Counted from the first letter of the stretch, positions 36,957 through 44,241 are shown. The stretch: 48,035 nt of DNA from Candidatus Gastranaerophilales bacterium (GCA_944325835.1 CALVBO010000009.1:1-48035); one strand, 5' to 3'. Notes: generated by a model from the sequence alone, not told the origin. Numbers and translations: made by a program.

Positions 36957-39302
36957 TTATTTTAATAAGCCGGCGGTGTTTGCGATAACTCTTTTTGAGA
37001 GATTATAGATAGCTTCCAGCTCAGACGGGAATGAACTCATTAAACGAACAAAGTTTTCTGCGTTTGAGGTTACGATAATTGAGCAGTCACCCGGATGTAG
37101 ATATATTAGGGATTTAAAAGCGTGTTCGCTTATCAGATGTTTAAAAAGCGGGTTTATGTTTTCTTTGAGCAGATAGCGTAATGACGGCCCTTCAAAGTTC
37201 ATTATTGCATCGTCGCCCAGCAGGGATTTTATTGCTGCGGCGTAGGCAGGCTTTTGCATGCCGGCAGAAAGAAGTTCAATCATTGCAGGAACGCTTGTAC
37301 CCGGGGACATGCTGTTTCTCGGGTTATATTCCTTTAAAAGTTGTACAAGTTTATGTTTGATGCTTACTTTTTCTTTATTAGATAGCGGGGTGTGTACAGT
37401 TTTGAATAACTCTTGAATTTCTTTGTGAGCGCTTTCGACATCACCTGTTTCAAGAACTTTTTTGTACAGGTTATCGCGAATTCTTAAAATATCAGAGTTC
37501 GCAAATTTTTTGATTTCTTCCGGAGTTGCAAGGTTGTGCCGGTCTGCATATTCAATGAGTGTCAGGCGGCAGGATTCGAGTTCGGCATTATGGTTAATTT
37601 CCATTTCCGCGATTAAATCATCACTAATTTTATATAGTTCTTCGTTTGTATAAAGAACTTTGTTAATTTCCGGAGTTTCGTCTGATTTTTCAAAACAGCA
37701 GCTGATATAAAATTTTTCAGGGTTATCTTTAATGAGTTTTGCCTGTTCGCGCATATAGATATCAAATATTTTGCGCGGAACCATTGTAAAATCGTTTTCA
37801 AATGCTTTGTATGCATATTGTTTAATATCAAACGGGGTTTCTATTTGGTGTCCGTCAATAATGTACTTAAATTTTTGGGGTTCCTGTGCTGTCTGAATTT
37901 CCTGAACGGCGGTTTTAGCTTCTTCTATCGAGTTTTTAAATGTTTCTTCCGCTTGAAGAGATTTTGCCATTTCATCGTATTCAGCTTGAATTCTGGCATG
38001 TTCAAGTTTGGCTTTTTCACGGTCAGGTTTAAATTTTGCGATATCTTCAAGCAGGAGTTTGAAGTAGGAGTTGTTGCCGTCAGCGCCGTAGGCGTCAGTC
38101 AACTGCATAATGCTGTCTGTGATTGCTGCGGAAAATTCGGTTTTTAAATACGGGTTCTGGCGCCAGAATTCTTTGAACGGTGTACTTTCGCGTTTAGTGA
38201 GGTCTTCGCCGGAGATAAGTTTGTCGATAATATTTCCGTCGAGTTTACCCTGTGTATTTCTGCGTGATTCATTGAAATAAATCATTTCTTCCGAGAGGTG
38301 AATTTTTTCTGTTGCAAGCGTCATAATCTGGCTCAGGTACTTTTGAACAAAGGTTAATTCCTCCGGATTTCTGCCTCTTCGTTTAACCTCTTTGAGTGCT
38401 TTTTGAGTATCGCCGTTTGAGTTAACTATTGTGTCGGAGATGTTTTTTACTCTGTCGCGTTTGAAGTTATATTTTCGTGGTTCCGGCTTGTCGGTGCGGG
38501 TTAGCTGGCTGCGTTGACGTATTGCCGCTTTCCCTTCTGCACTGTCGGCGTTTACGAACTCTCCGGTTAGAGTTTTAACGCGTTTCGTACGTTCGTAATC
38601 ATCGCGTGTTGCGATAAATGAGTTCCAGAAAGGAACCTCAGGAAAGCGTATTCCGAGATTGTACATCGTTGAATGTGAAAAATATACGCTTTCATTTTTG
38701 CCGGCGGTCTTTTTTGTTTCATCAGAAACTTTTGCTGCAAGTTCGTAGACTGAATTTATATCTTTTGCGAAATCTTTGTCAATTTCTTTTGCGGTTTTGC
38801 CTTCGAGGTAAATCTTTTTGACTAGGTATGTTGTCAAATCGTCTGTTCCGTCTTTGAATAGCGGTTCTGGAACCTCCTGCATTGCTTTAATTTCTTTAAT
38901 CTTTTTTAAAACTCCGCTTGTTGCATTGTTGTAGTTAGCCGGACGTAGTTTTTGAAATTTTGGTTCATTCGGAAAAAGTTCTTTGATATCGTCTACGGTA
39001 GCGGCTGCTTCCAGTCCGTCAAAAGCCTCCTGCATAATTTGAACCGGTGCGATTTTGCTTCTTTCTTCAAATTTTGCATAGAGATATTTTTTCATGGTTT
39101 CCGGCATGTTATCTCTGTTGAAGTCTTGAGAGTAGAAATCTTCCGGTGAGCGCTTGCCGAAACTTATTTGAATATTGTAATCTTTATAATAAACGGGGTT
39201 ATAAACACCGCGTTGAAGTCCTTGCGGAGTTTTCGCCGCGGTGTTTTTATTATATTGCTGATTGTTGGCGTATTTAATATTGTTTATGGCTGCTATTTTC
39301 AT
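36957..39302 (-). CDS. Large protein of unknown function (tandem pair, second gene)
   Basis: I recognise no domain. The 781-residue protein starts MKIAAINNIKYANNQQYN, then has NIQISFGKRSPEDFYSQDF near residue 47. It has no signal peptide and is mostly charged helices with coiled-coil character around residues 430-470. STPFKEFWRQNPYLKTEFS near residue 375 resembles MKSFWAMNDWARNAHSKNM in the upstream neighbour, so the two are probably paralogues. It starts three bases after the neighbour's stop. Function is unknown; I infer a lineage-restricted protein. Confidence 0.75.
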   Translation of the reverse strand: MKIAAINNIKYANNQQYNKNTAAKTPQGLQRGVYNPVYYKDYNIQISFGKRSPEDFYSQDFNRDNMPETMKKYLYAKFEERSKIAPVQIMQEAFDGLEAAATVDDIKELFPNEPKFQKLRPANYNNATSGVLKKIKEIKAMQEVPEPLFKDGTDDLTTYLVKKIYLEGKTAKEIDKDFAKDINSVYELAAKVSDETKKTAGKNESVYFSHSTMYNLGIRFPEVPFWNSFIATRDDYERTKRVKTLTGEFVNADSAEGKAAIRQRSQLTRTDKPEPRKYNFKRDRVKNISDTIVNSNGDTQKALKEVKRRGRNPEELTFVQKYLSQIMTLATEKIHLSEEMIYFNESRRNTQGKLDGNIIDKLISGEDLTKRESTPFKEFWRQNPYLKTEFSAAITDSIMQLTDAYGADGNNSYFKLLLEDIAKFKPDREKAKLEHARIQAEYDEMAKSLQAEETFKNSIEEAKTAVQEIQTAQEPQKFKYIIDGHQIETPFDIKQYAYKAFENDFTMVPRKIFDIYMREQAKLIKDNPEKFYISCCFEKSDETPEINKVLYTNEELYKISDDLIAEMEINHNAELESCRLTLIEYADRHNLATPEEIKKFANSDILRIRDNLYKKVLETGDVESAHKEIQELFKTVHTPLSNKEKVSIKHKLVQLLKEYNPRNSMSPGTSVPAMIELLSAGMQKPAYAAAIKSLLGDDAIMNFEGPSLRYLLKENINPLFKHLISEHAFKSLIYLHPGDCSIIVTSNAENFVRLMSSFPSELEAIYNLSKRVIANTAGLLK

Positions 39303-39305
39303 AGA

Positions 39306-40952
39306 CTATTCCCTATGTTTCAGACCTTCTGCCTTTACTATCGGATAATCTGTTGTGAGGTTTTCTACAAATTCTCTTTCAAGATCCGGATCAAGTTTGC
39401 GTAAATCAAGTTGTACATTCATAAATGTATTTCTTGATTGATCGATATTCATATCTTTAAATCTGATGACTTTACCGGTTTTTGGGTCGAGTTCATATAT
39501 ATGTGATTGATATTTTTTAGTTAGGAACTCAAGAATTTTTCTTCTTGAACTAATGTTTTGTGGGGTTGCATTTTTAACCATACCCTGAATGCTTTTTACA
39601 AGGGAATACTGATAAAGGCTTGCCAGAATGTCCGCGTTATTTGAGTCATTTATAAAATCACTATAAACATCAAAGAATTTCGGATTATAAAGCGGTCTTT
39701 GGGTTATCGGATCAAAATGGGTTACGAAATCTTCAACTGTAAGAGCCACGCCTTTTCCCTTGGCAAAAGCAATGATGTCTTTAACTAATCCGAGCGGGTA
39801 ATTAAAGAATACCGGCGGATTTTCAAGATCTCTTTTGACGGTTTTCCAGCCGTACTGCATGTTTTTGGAATGAGCGTTTCTTGCCCAATCATTCATAGCC
39901 CAGAAGCTTTTCATTGCAACAGATTGTTTTTGATCCAGTGCAAAAGGGTTGGTTAGGTTTGCAAAATCAAAATTTTTGAAACCGTTGCGCGACATGTGTT
40001 TACTTAGTGCTTTTTTGATATTATCTGCAGATTTGAGATTCCAGGCACGTTTTAAAACTTCTGTGAAAATAAGTTTTTGTTCCGGATGTTTTTCATAAAA
40101 TTCGCGCTGCCGTTGTGAAATATTGTAGCAAGCCTGCGGGTTTTCCTGATAGTAGCGGATTAAGCCTTCGGAAATATGTTTTTTGTGCAGATCAGATAGC
40201 GGCTTACGCGGGATATAAACCGGCTCGCCTTCTGCCTGAGCGGCTTTTCTATCCATGGTTTCCATTCGCTTTTCGGCCATTTCGCGCGTAAGGCGGGTAT
40301 TATACTCTTCATCTGACAACTTTAGATACGCGCCGTAGTGCTGGTCGCGTTTCGGAATATTTAACCTGTTCAACAGGTAGTTAATATCCTTGCCTTCCGT
40401 GTAGGTTTTCAGGTCTGTAAGAGAAAAACCGTCGCCCCAGTAGAGTTTGATTAACTGGACGGAAAGATCTTCATCTTTTGTAAAATAAGAGTTTTCCCCG
40501 TTGACGAGTTTATGCCCGTAGGTTCCGGGTGCGAATTCAATATCTGATGCGCTTTTTACATCATCAAAGAGTTTATCTTCTTTGAATAAAGCTTTTATTT
40601 CTTCAAGCGAAGAGCATTCCTTCAGCTTTCCGAAAATTCTTTTGTGCACGTCAACCAGCTTGAGGTTTTCGGGGTTGCCCGCGTGGATAATAGCCTCTGC
40701 TGCTTCTTTTACTTTTGGCGGGAAGATTGTATCCATTTTGTTGAACTGCGCACCGAGGAACTCAAGGTTTTCAAGCGTTGCCTTGAGGTTGAGGGACGCA
40801 CCGCCGTTAAAGTTTATTAAAAACGCAGCGTTATTAGCCGGTACGGTATTATACTGCTGCTTTACCGTGATTGTTTTTTGTGCGTTGTGTTTCGTGTTTA
40901 CGTAATTAGTATAAGGGTTAAATGTTATATTATTAATAGTGTTTATTCTCAT
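39306..40952 (-). CDS. Large protein of unknown function with NUMOD-like segment (tandem pair, first gene)
   Basis: The 548-residue protein starts MRINTINNITFNPYTNYVN, sharing INNI and an Asn-rich N-terminus with its downstream partner, and has LINFNGGASLN near residue 50. Residues about 255-300 (HKKHISEGLIRYYQENP, then SQRQREFYEKHPEQ) resemble the small helical NUMOD3-type DNA-binding motif seen next to homing-endonuclease domains. No nuclease motif is visible. It has no signal peptide. It could be a DNA-binding or effector-like protein; the evidence is weak. Confidence 0.72.
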   Translation of the reverse strand: MRINTINNITFNPYTNYVNTKHNAQKTITVKQQYNTVPANNAAFLINFNGGASLNLKATLENLEFLGAQFNKMDTIFPPKVKEAAEAIIHAGNPENLKLVDVHKRIFGKLKECSSLEEIKALFKEDKLFDDVKSASDIEFAPGTYGHKLVNGENSYFTKDEDLSVQLIKLYWGDGFSLTDLKTYTEGKDINYLLNRLNIPKRDQHYGAYLKLSDEEYNTRLTREMAEKRMETMDRKAAQAEGEPVYIPRKPLSDLHKKHISEGLIRYYQENPQACYNISQRQREFYEKHPEQKLIFTEVLKRAWNLKSADNIKKALSKHMSRNGFKNFDFANLTNPFALDQKQSVAMKSFWAMNDWARNAHSKNMQYGWKTVKRDLENPPVFFNYPLGLVKDIIAFAKGKGVALTVEDFVTHFDPITQRPLYNPKFFDVYSDFINDSNNADILASLYQYSLVKSIQGMVKNATPQNISSRRKILEFLTKKYQSHIYELDPKTGKVIRFKDMNIDQSRNTFMNVQLDLRKLDPDLEREFVENLTTDYPIVKAEGLKHRE

Positions 40953-41046
40953 AGTGGGAGATATAAAATCCCTGAATAAAAATTTTTGCGCCTATGTGTA
41001 GAAATGTTAAGGGAATTATAATGGTGCTGTCTTTATATTGTCCGAG

Positions 41047-41116
41047 AAAGGCTCGCGATAAGGAACGTGGTGTGAATGAGTTGCAGAGCAACTCCCGCTC
41101 ACGCACGCGAGCCTTT
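41047..41116. repeat. Long inverted repeat with nested hairpin
   Basis: AAAGGCTCGCG (41047-41057) pairs perfectly with CGCGAGCCTTT (41106-41116). Inside is a second perfect hairpin, GAGTTGC-AGA-GCAACTC (41078-41094). It lies in the gene-free stretch 40953-41406 upstream of the DGR target. Confidence 0.7.
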
Positions 41117-41160
41117 AGAGTGGCGTATTAGACAGCGCAGCCGCAAACGGCTCGCAGTTC

Positions 41161-41191
41161 AGCGAGGCGGTGCGGCGGAGAACTGCTTTAT
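41161..41191 (+). repeat. Dispersed repeat, copy 2
   Basis: Matches 17198-17228 over 31 bases with one difference. Confidence 0.6.
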
Positions 41192-41196
41192 TTGTC

Positions 41197-41217
41197 ATGC
41201 TGAACTTGTTTCAGCAT
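41197..41217 (+). repeat. REP-like palindrome upstream of the DGR target
   Basis: ATGCTGAA and TTCAGCAT pair around CTTGT, the same loop as the units in leaders C and E. Confidence 0.7.
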
Positions 41218-41341
41218 CTGTCCAGCGACGCGAGCTATCGGTAACGTTGGACAGATCCCGAATCGAGTTCGTGATGACTGTAATTTGACGCTTACATCAT
41301 AAATGATTGTAACATTTTGTAAACGTATTTTTAATTTTCTA

Positions 41342-41370
41342 TTGCCTACGTATACAACAAGATTTATAAT
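41342..41370 (+). promoter_or_regulatory. Promoter of the DGR target, locus D
   Basis: TTGCCT, 17 bp, TATAAT, followed by AAAGGAG at 41390-41396 before ATG 41407. Its -35 differs from TTGACW at B, C and E, and its leader lacks their 5' hairpin. Confidence 0.7.
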
Positions 41371-41406
41371 TATTGTATGAGTTAATCAGAAAGGAGTTAT
41401 ACTGGA

Positions 41407-41487
41407 ATGTACATGAAAAACGAAAAAGCTGAAAACCCTTGTAGTATGGGGATTTCGACCCGGGGGGGGGGGGGGGCGACCGACTGA
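41407..41487 (+). CDS. Leader ORF of the DGR target crossing the G tract
   Basis: ATG 41407, and in frame ATG 41413 (MKNEKAENPCSMGISTR), follow AAAGGAG and lead into 15 G, stopping at TGA 41485. With 14 G the frame would continue RPTEQPNWLISKWLGKF, then KPAAA and the prepilin segment at Phe codon 41543. This gives a prepilin leader of about 43 residues from ATG 41413. Confidence 0.7.
   Translation: MYMKNEKAENPCSMGISTRGGGGATD
41462..41476 (+). repeat. Poly-G tract (15 G), DGR target
   Basis: The longest G run in the window, directly between the start codon and the prepilin coding frame. Loss of one G or gain of two would fuse them. Confidence 0.88.
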
Positions 41488-41548
41488 ACAGCCCAACTGG
41501 CTAATATCCAAGTGGCTAGGTAAATTTAAGCCTGCAGCAGCGTTTACT

Positions 41549-42529
41549 ATGGCAGAAATACTTTTGTCATTAACTATTATTGGCGTTGTTGCGGCTATCA
41601 CATTGCCTTCATTGACAGGTAATATCAACGAGCGTACATGGAATACGCAGCGTAAAGCTCTTTATGCTCGTTTTTCTCAAGCGCTTTCTTTGATGCCAAA
41701 CCTGAATGGCTACGGTACATTACATGCAGCCGGCACTTCTACGGATGAAGACGGAAGTGTAACTTCTGTAGATGCTGAGGATGACGCTGCTATGGCATTT
41801 TTGACAGAAGGACTTACAAAAGTATTAAAAACTACTAACCTGTGCGACTATGATGCGTTGGAAGATTGCGGTATCCCGGATACTATCACTGCGATGAACG
41901 GGGATGTTTTAAGTAATTTTACAACCAGTTACAATACATTGGTAGCTTTCAACAGTATGTTTGACGGCACCTATAACGCGTCTAATGCTGACGGTACTAC
42001 AACTTCATATACGTACAGCCAATTAGATACCAAAGCCGCAGCGTTTGAAACTGCAAACGGCGAATCAATTCTTGTTTACTACAACCCGAATTGTGTCGCA
42101 GATATGCAGGAAACAGGCTGGCATTACACTCAGCCAAAAATGTGCGCAAACTTTGTGTACGACTTAAATGGTAACAAAGGCCCAAACACAGTCGGTAAAG
42201 ATATCGGCTTTATTACGGCGTTGTATCCGTCAGATCCGGTTGTTGTAGCACCGCTGCCAATGGCTTCAAATGCAGGCTCTTCTGCACAGACAGAAGCCGG
42301 AGCACTTTGTAAAAAACAAGACAGCGAAGCTAGGCTGCCAAATCGCGATGAACTGTCAGCCATGTTCTATAATAGAACTCTCCTAGGTATTGCGTCCGGT
42401 GGCTTTTGGTCTGGCTCTGTCATTTCTTCTGGAGAGTCTGGCACAGCATGGAACCAGAATTTCAATACGGGCTACCGCCGCCCGGGCACGCGGTCCAGTA
42501 GCCTCAATGTGCGGTGCGTCAGGAGATAA
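41549..42529 (+). CDS. DGR target: prepilin-like adhesin with variable C-terminal domain, locus D
   Basis: This is the prepilin-like paralogue with all blocks intact. Phe at codon 41543 is +1 and the Met at 41549 is +3, so FTMAEILLSLTIIGVVAA forms the N-terminal helix with Glu at +5. NINERTWNTQ follows, then AFETANGESILVYYNPNC, NFVYDLNGNKGPNTVGKD, ARLPNRDEL, and the C-terminal GFWSGS...NVRCVRR. The last domain has the RLP...W...RCV pattern of DUF1566/Lcl-type C-type-lectin-like folds, the classical DGR target fold. Variable codons give residues 285 (G), 309 (Y), 311 (R), 313 (G), 317 (S) and 319 (L), numbering from 41549. All six are AAC/AAT (Asn) in the template. Expression needs the upstream G tract to shift by one, unless translation starts internally. 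A pilus-associated display protein is the likely role. Confidence 0.9.
   Translation: MAEILLSLTIIGVVAAITLPSLTGNINERTWNTQRKALYARFSQALSLMPNLNGYGTLHAAGTSTDEDGSVTSVDAEDDAAMAFLTEGLTKVLKTTNLCDYDALEDCGIPDTITAMNGDVLSNFTTSYNTLVAFNSMFDGTYNASNADGTTTSYTYSQLDTKAAAFETANGESILVYYNPNCVADMQETGWHYTQPKMCANFVYDLNGNKGPNTVGKDIGFITALYPSDPVVVAPLPMASNAGSSAQTEAGALCKKQDSEARLPNRDELSAMFYNRTLLGIASGGFWSGSVISSGESGTAWNQNFNTGYRRPGTRSSSLNVRCVRR
42392..42529 (+). repeat. DGR variable repeat (VR)
   Basis: Aligned with the template repeat at 44514-44651 (offset 2122) over 138 bases without gaps. It differs at 42401, 42402, 42473, 42479, 42480, 42485, 42486, 42498, 42503 and 42504; every one is A in the template. The stretch 42403-42472 is identical. 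The GC-rich end (GTGCGGTGCGTCAGG, 42509-42523) fits an initiation-of-mutagenic-homing site. Just beyond it one non-A difference (42524) turns the template TGA into AGA. Confidence 0.95.
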
Positions 42530-42750
42530 GTTATTTAGTCATTCCGCGTTTTTCGAAACCGAAAGAGCTATTAACAAATCTCACATCGAATTTCCAAAAC
42601 CTGACCTAAATATTTAAAATTACAATTTTTAATTATTTAATAAGCGTTAAACCTCACGTTAAATACCAATCTATAATTTAATTATAAGGCTAAAACGCCC
42701 GTAGGTCAAGGAAATACGGTAAAAATACGCCAAACGAATGATATCGAAAT

Positions 42751-42779
42751 TTGACAACAAAATATGATTAGCACATATC
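42751..42779 (+). promoter_or_regulatory. Promoter of candidate small RNA
   Basis: TTGACA, 17 bp, CATATC, in the gene-free stretch after the DGR target. Confidence 0.45.
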
Positions 42780-42785
42780 CGGAAA

Positions 42786-42870
42786 CTTTGTAAATACAAA
42801 GTTCAAGGACGGGTTAATCCAGGTTAAACGCAAAAATCCGTCGTTTACCGGCGGATTTTTGCGAAAATTT
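42786..42870 (+). ncRNA. Candidate small RNA downstream of the DGR target
   Basis: The predicted start is about 42786. Near the 5' end is an AACTTTG-TAAATA-CAAAGTT hairpin (42784-42803). It ends at a strong terminator, CGCAAAAATCCG (42829-42840) pairing with CGGATTTTTGCG (42852-42863), then AAAATTTTT. No ORF or strong ribosome-binding site was seen. No family is recognised. Confidence 0.4.
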
Positions 42871-42911
42871 TTACAGGTAAAATTTATTTGTCCGTATATT
42901 GGCATATTGTC

Positions 42912-43105
42912 ATCCCGAATTTATTTCGGGATCTGTCCAACGATACCGGTAGTATGCACCACTGGTCAGATCCTGAATCTGTCTTGGATTTGCTCCACGC
43001 TCGCAGGATTTCGCCTAAGGAGCTTTGCTCCAAGCGGCTCAATCTGCTCGCTATCCGGCTTTCTCTTCGTTCAGCCGTACGCAAATCCGCAAGTTCAGGA
43101 TGACA
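42912..43105 (+). repeat. REP-like repeat cluster between DGR target and avd
   Basis: A perfect ATCCCGAA/TTCGGGAT hairpin lies at 42912-42932, followed by repeat-derived sequence ending in AAGTTCAGGATGACAG. I see no gene in 42530-43580. Besides this cluster it holds the small-RNA candidate and two terminator-like hairpins; 43105-43230 and 43275-43430 show nothing I can name. Confidence 0.55.
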
Positions 43106-43231
43106 GATTGAGAATAACGCTATATTGTGGAACAAAAAACTTTGCTTGTACGGTTTATACACCGTTGTCCAATTTACTTGCGGTATTTTCCAGGTTATAC
43201 AGTAATTGTAAATTCGGATTTAGTATAAACC

Positions 43232-43271
43232 AAGACTCGTGTATTAAATCCAACTTGCGCGAGTCTTTTCT
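43232..43271 (+). terminator. Terminator-like hairpin
   Basis: AAGACTCGTG (43232-43241) pairs with CGCGAGTCTT (43258-43267), followed by TTCTTC. No clear gene feeds it. Confidence 0.4.
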
Positions 43272-43431
43272 TCAACTTTGCCAGTACTTGCGGTACCGGC
43301 ATACAAAAATTTTTTTTTCGTGTGAACAAAAACAACAACAATTTCTATCCTTTCAGTTGAATTTAGACACACGTAAACCGGACTTAATCTTTAATATACC
43401 CGATATACTTAACGGCTAAGTTCGGTCTGCA

Positions 43432-43462
43432 TCTGCGGAAGAGTTCTCTTCCGCAGAGCCTT
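43432..43462 (+). terminator. Terminator-like hairpin
   Basis: TCTGCGGAAGAG and CTCTTCCGCAGA form a 12-bp stem, followed by GCCTTTATTAT. Confidence 0.6.
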
Positions 43463-43492
43463 TATTATGCAATGGCGTTCTGTTTTCATCAC

Positions 43493-43521
43493 TTGACAAA
43501 CTTATATAAATAGTTGATAAT
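43493..43521 (+). promoter_or_regulatory. Promoter of antisense RNA
   Basis: TTGACA, 17 bp, GATAAT; close to consensus. Confidence 0.65.
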
Positions 43522-43527
43522 AACAAT

Positions 43528-43645
43528 ATAGGGAAGAGCCCTTAAAGCTTAATCTCTAGTTTAAGGACTCTCTTCATGCCCTATAACAAAGTTAAAATGA
43601 ATTTAAGGACTGCTATAACTGCAATTATAGCAGTCTTTATTTGTT
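43528..43645 (+). ncRNA. Candidate antitoxin antisense RNA
   Basis: It begins with a hairpin at 43533-43575 (GAAGAGCCCTTAAA pairing with TTTAAGGACTCTCTTC, one bulge). It ends with GACTGCTATAA-CTGCAA-TTATAGCAGTC (43608-43635) and a T-rich tail. It overlaps most of the small ORF on the opposite strand, so it could pair with the 3' part of that mRNA as in type I systems. A 32-codon ORF (ATG 43576) on this strand has no ribosome-binding site. Confidence 0.5.
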
Positions 43646-43655
43646 CCTTTGTCAT
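43581..43655 (-). CDS. Small hydrophobic peptide, candidate type I toxin
   Basis: The 24-residue peptide starts MTKEQIKTAIIAV and ends LKFILTLL. It is one predicted membrane helix with a short charged start and one internal Lys, resembling small toxins of type I toxin-antitoxin systems. The ribosome-binding site is unusually strong: AGGAGGTGAGGAA directly before the ATG. Its own near-consensus promoter lies at 43734-43762, giving a leader of about 70 bases. The overlapping plus-strand RNA with its own promoter is the presumed antitoxin. No homologue could be searched; a small membrane protein without toxicity is the alternative. Confidence 0.55.
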   Translation of the reverse strand: MTKEQIKTAIIAVIAVLKFILTLL

Positions 43656-43733
43656 TTCCTCACCTCCTCTCTGACCGATTTCTTCATATAATCGTGTGTG
43701 TCAGCGGAAGTGGAAGGCACTTACCCTGTCGGT

Positions 43734-43762
43734 ATTATAGGTTAATGTTTTATATTAGTCAA
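43734..43762 (-). promoter_or_regulatory. Promoter of the candidate toxin
   Basis: Minus strand TTGACT, 17 bp, TATAAT. Confidence 0.65.
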
Positions 43763-43807
43763 CGGGCTGATTTTTTAGCAAAAACTATAACAAAAATTAA
43801 CATTCGG

Positions 43808-43836
43808 CTGACAAATCAAATTCGGCGTGTTATATT
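43808..43836 (+). promoter_or_regulatory. Promoter of avd-TR-RT
   Basis: CTGACA, 17 bp, TATATT; AGGAGAG follows just before the avd ATG. Probably drives avd, the template RNA and the reverse transcriptase. Confidence 0.5.
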
Positions 43837-43872
43837 ACATCTGTAATTAGTTTTCCAGGAGAGTTAGAAAGT

Positions 43873-44241
43873 ATGGCACGGTATGAACATCTGCCTATTT
43901 ATAAAACTACGTACGATTTGTTTATAGATGTATTGCAGGTGACTAAAACCTTCCCTAAGGATTACAGATATACTTTAGGGGAACACTTTCACCACTCTGC
44001 TATTAAACTACTTAAGCAGGTGTATATAACTAATACAGCAAAAGACAAGGCGGAATCTTTGAAGCTTTTACTGTGTTATATACAGGAATTGGGCGTTCTT
44101 ATTCGAGCTGCTCACGACCTTAAAATACTGGGTGATAACCGATTTTTTGCGTTGATTCAAAAACGTGACAGTTTGGAAAAACAGTCAACAGGTTGGTTAA
44201 AATCTTTTGAAAATACGGCCAGAGTCTGCTCTTCAGTGTGA
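43873..44241 (+). CDS. avd: Avd-like DGR accessory protein (four-helix bundle)
   Basis: Avd is a basic four-helix-bundle protein that binds the DGR reverse transcriptase and template RNA and is required for mutagenic homing. The 122-residue protein has the family layout: YEHLPIYKTTYDLFIDVLQV, TFPKDYRYTLGEHFHHSAIK, LLCYIQELGVLIRAAHDLKI, and a last helix RDSLEKQSTGWLKSFEN. This pattern is shared with the 23S-intervening-sequence four-helix family. Position immediately upstream of a template repeat and reverse transcriptase makes Avd the best reading. ATG 43873 follows AGGAGAG. Confidence 0.88.
   Translation: MARYEHLPIYKTTYDLFIDVLQVTKTFPKDYRYTLGEHFHHSAIKLLKQVYITNTAKDKAESLKLLLCYIQELGVLIRAAHDLKILGDNRFFALIQKRDSLEKQSTGWLKSFENTARVCSSV

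Noticed and set aside
41047-41116. Retron-type non-coding RNA
   Set aside because: Nested hairpins suggested it, but no retron reverse transcriptase lies next to it; the reverse transcriptase in the window has DGR motifs and its own template repeat.
42859-43419. Open frame of 186 codons between the DGR target and avd
   Set aside because: It runs through REP-like palindromes and a terminator-like hairpin, has no ribosome-binding site, and its product is the typical translation of such repeats.
43576-43674. Plus-strand 32-codon ORF overlapping the candidate toxin
   Set aside because: No ribosome-binding site, and it lies inside the terminator hairpin of the antisense RNA; the minus-strand ORF has a far better start signal.
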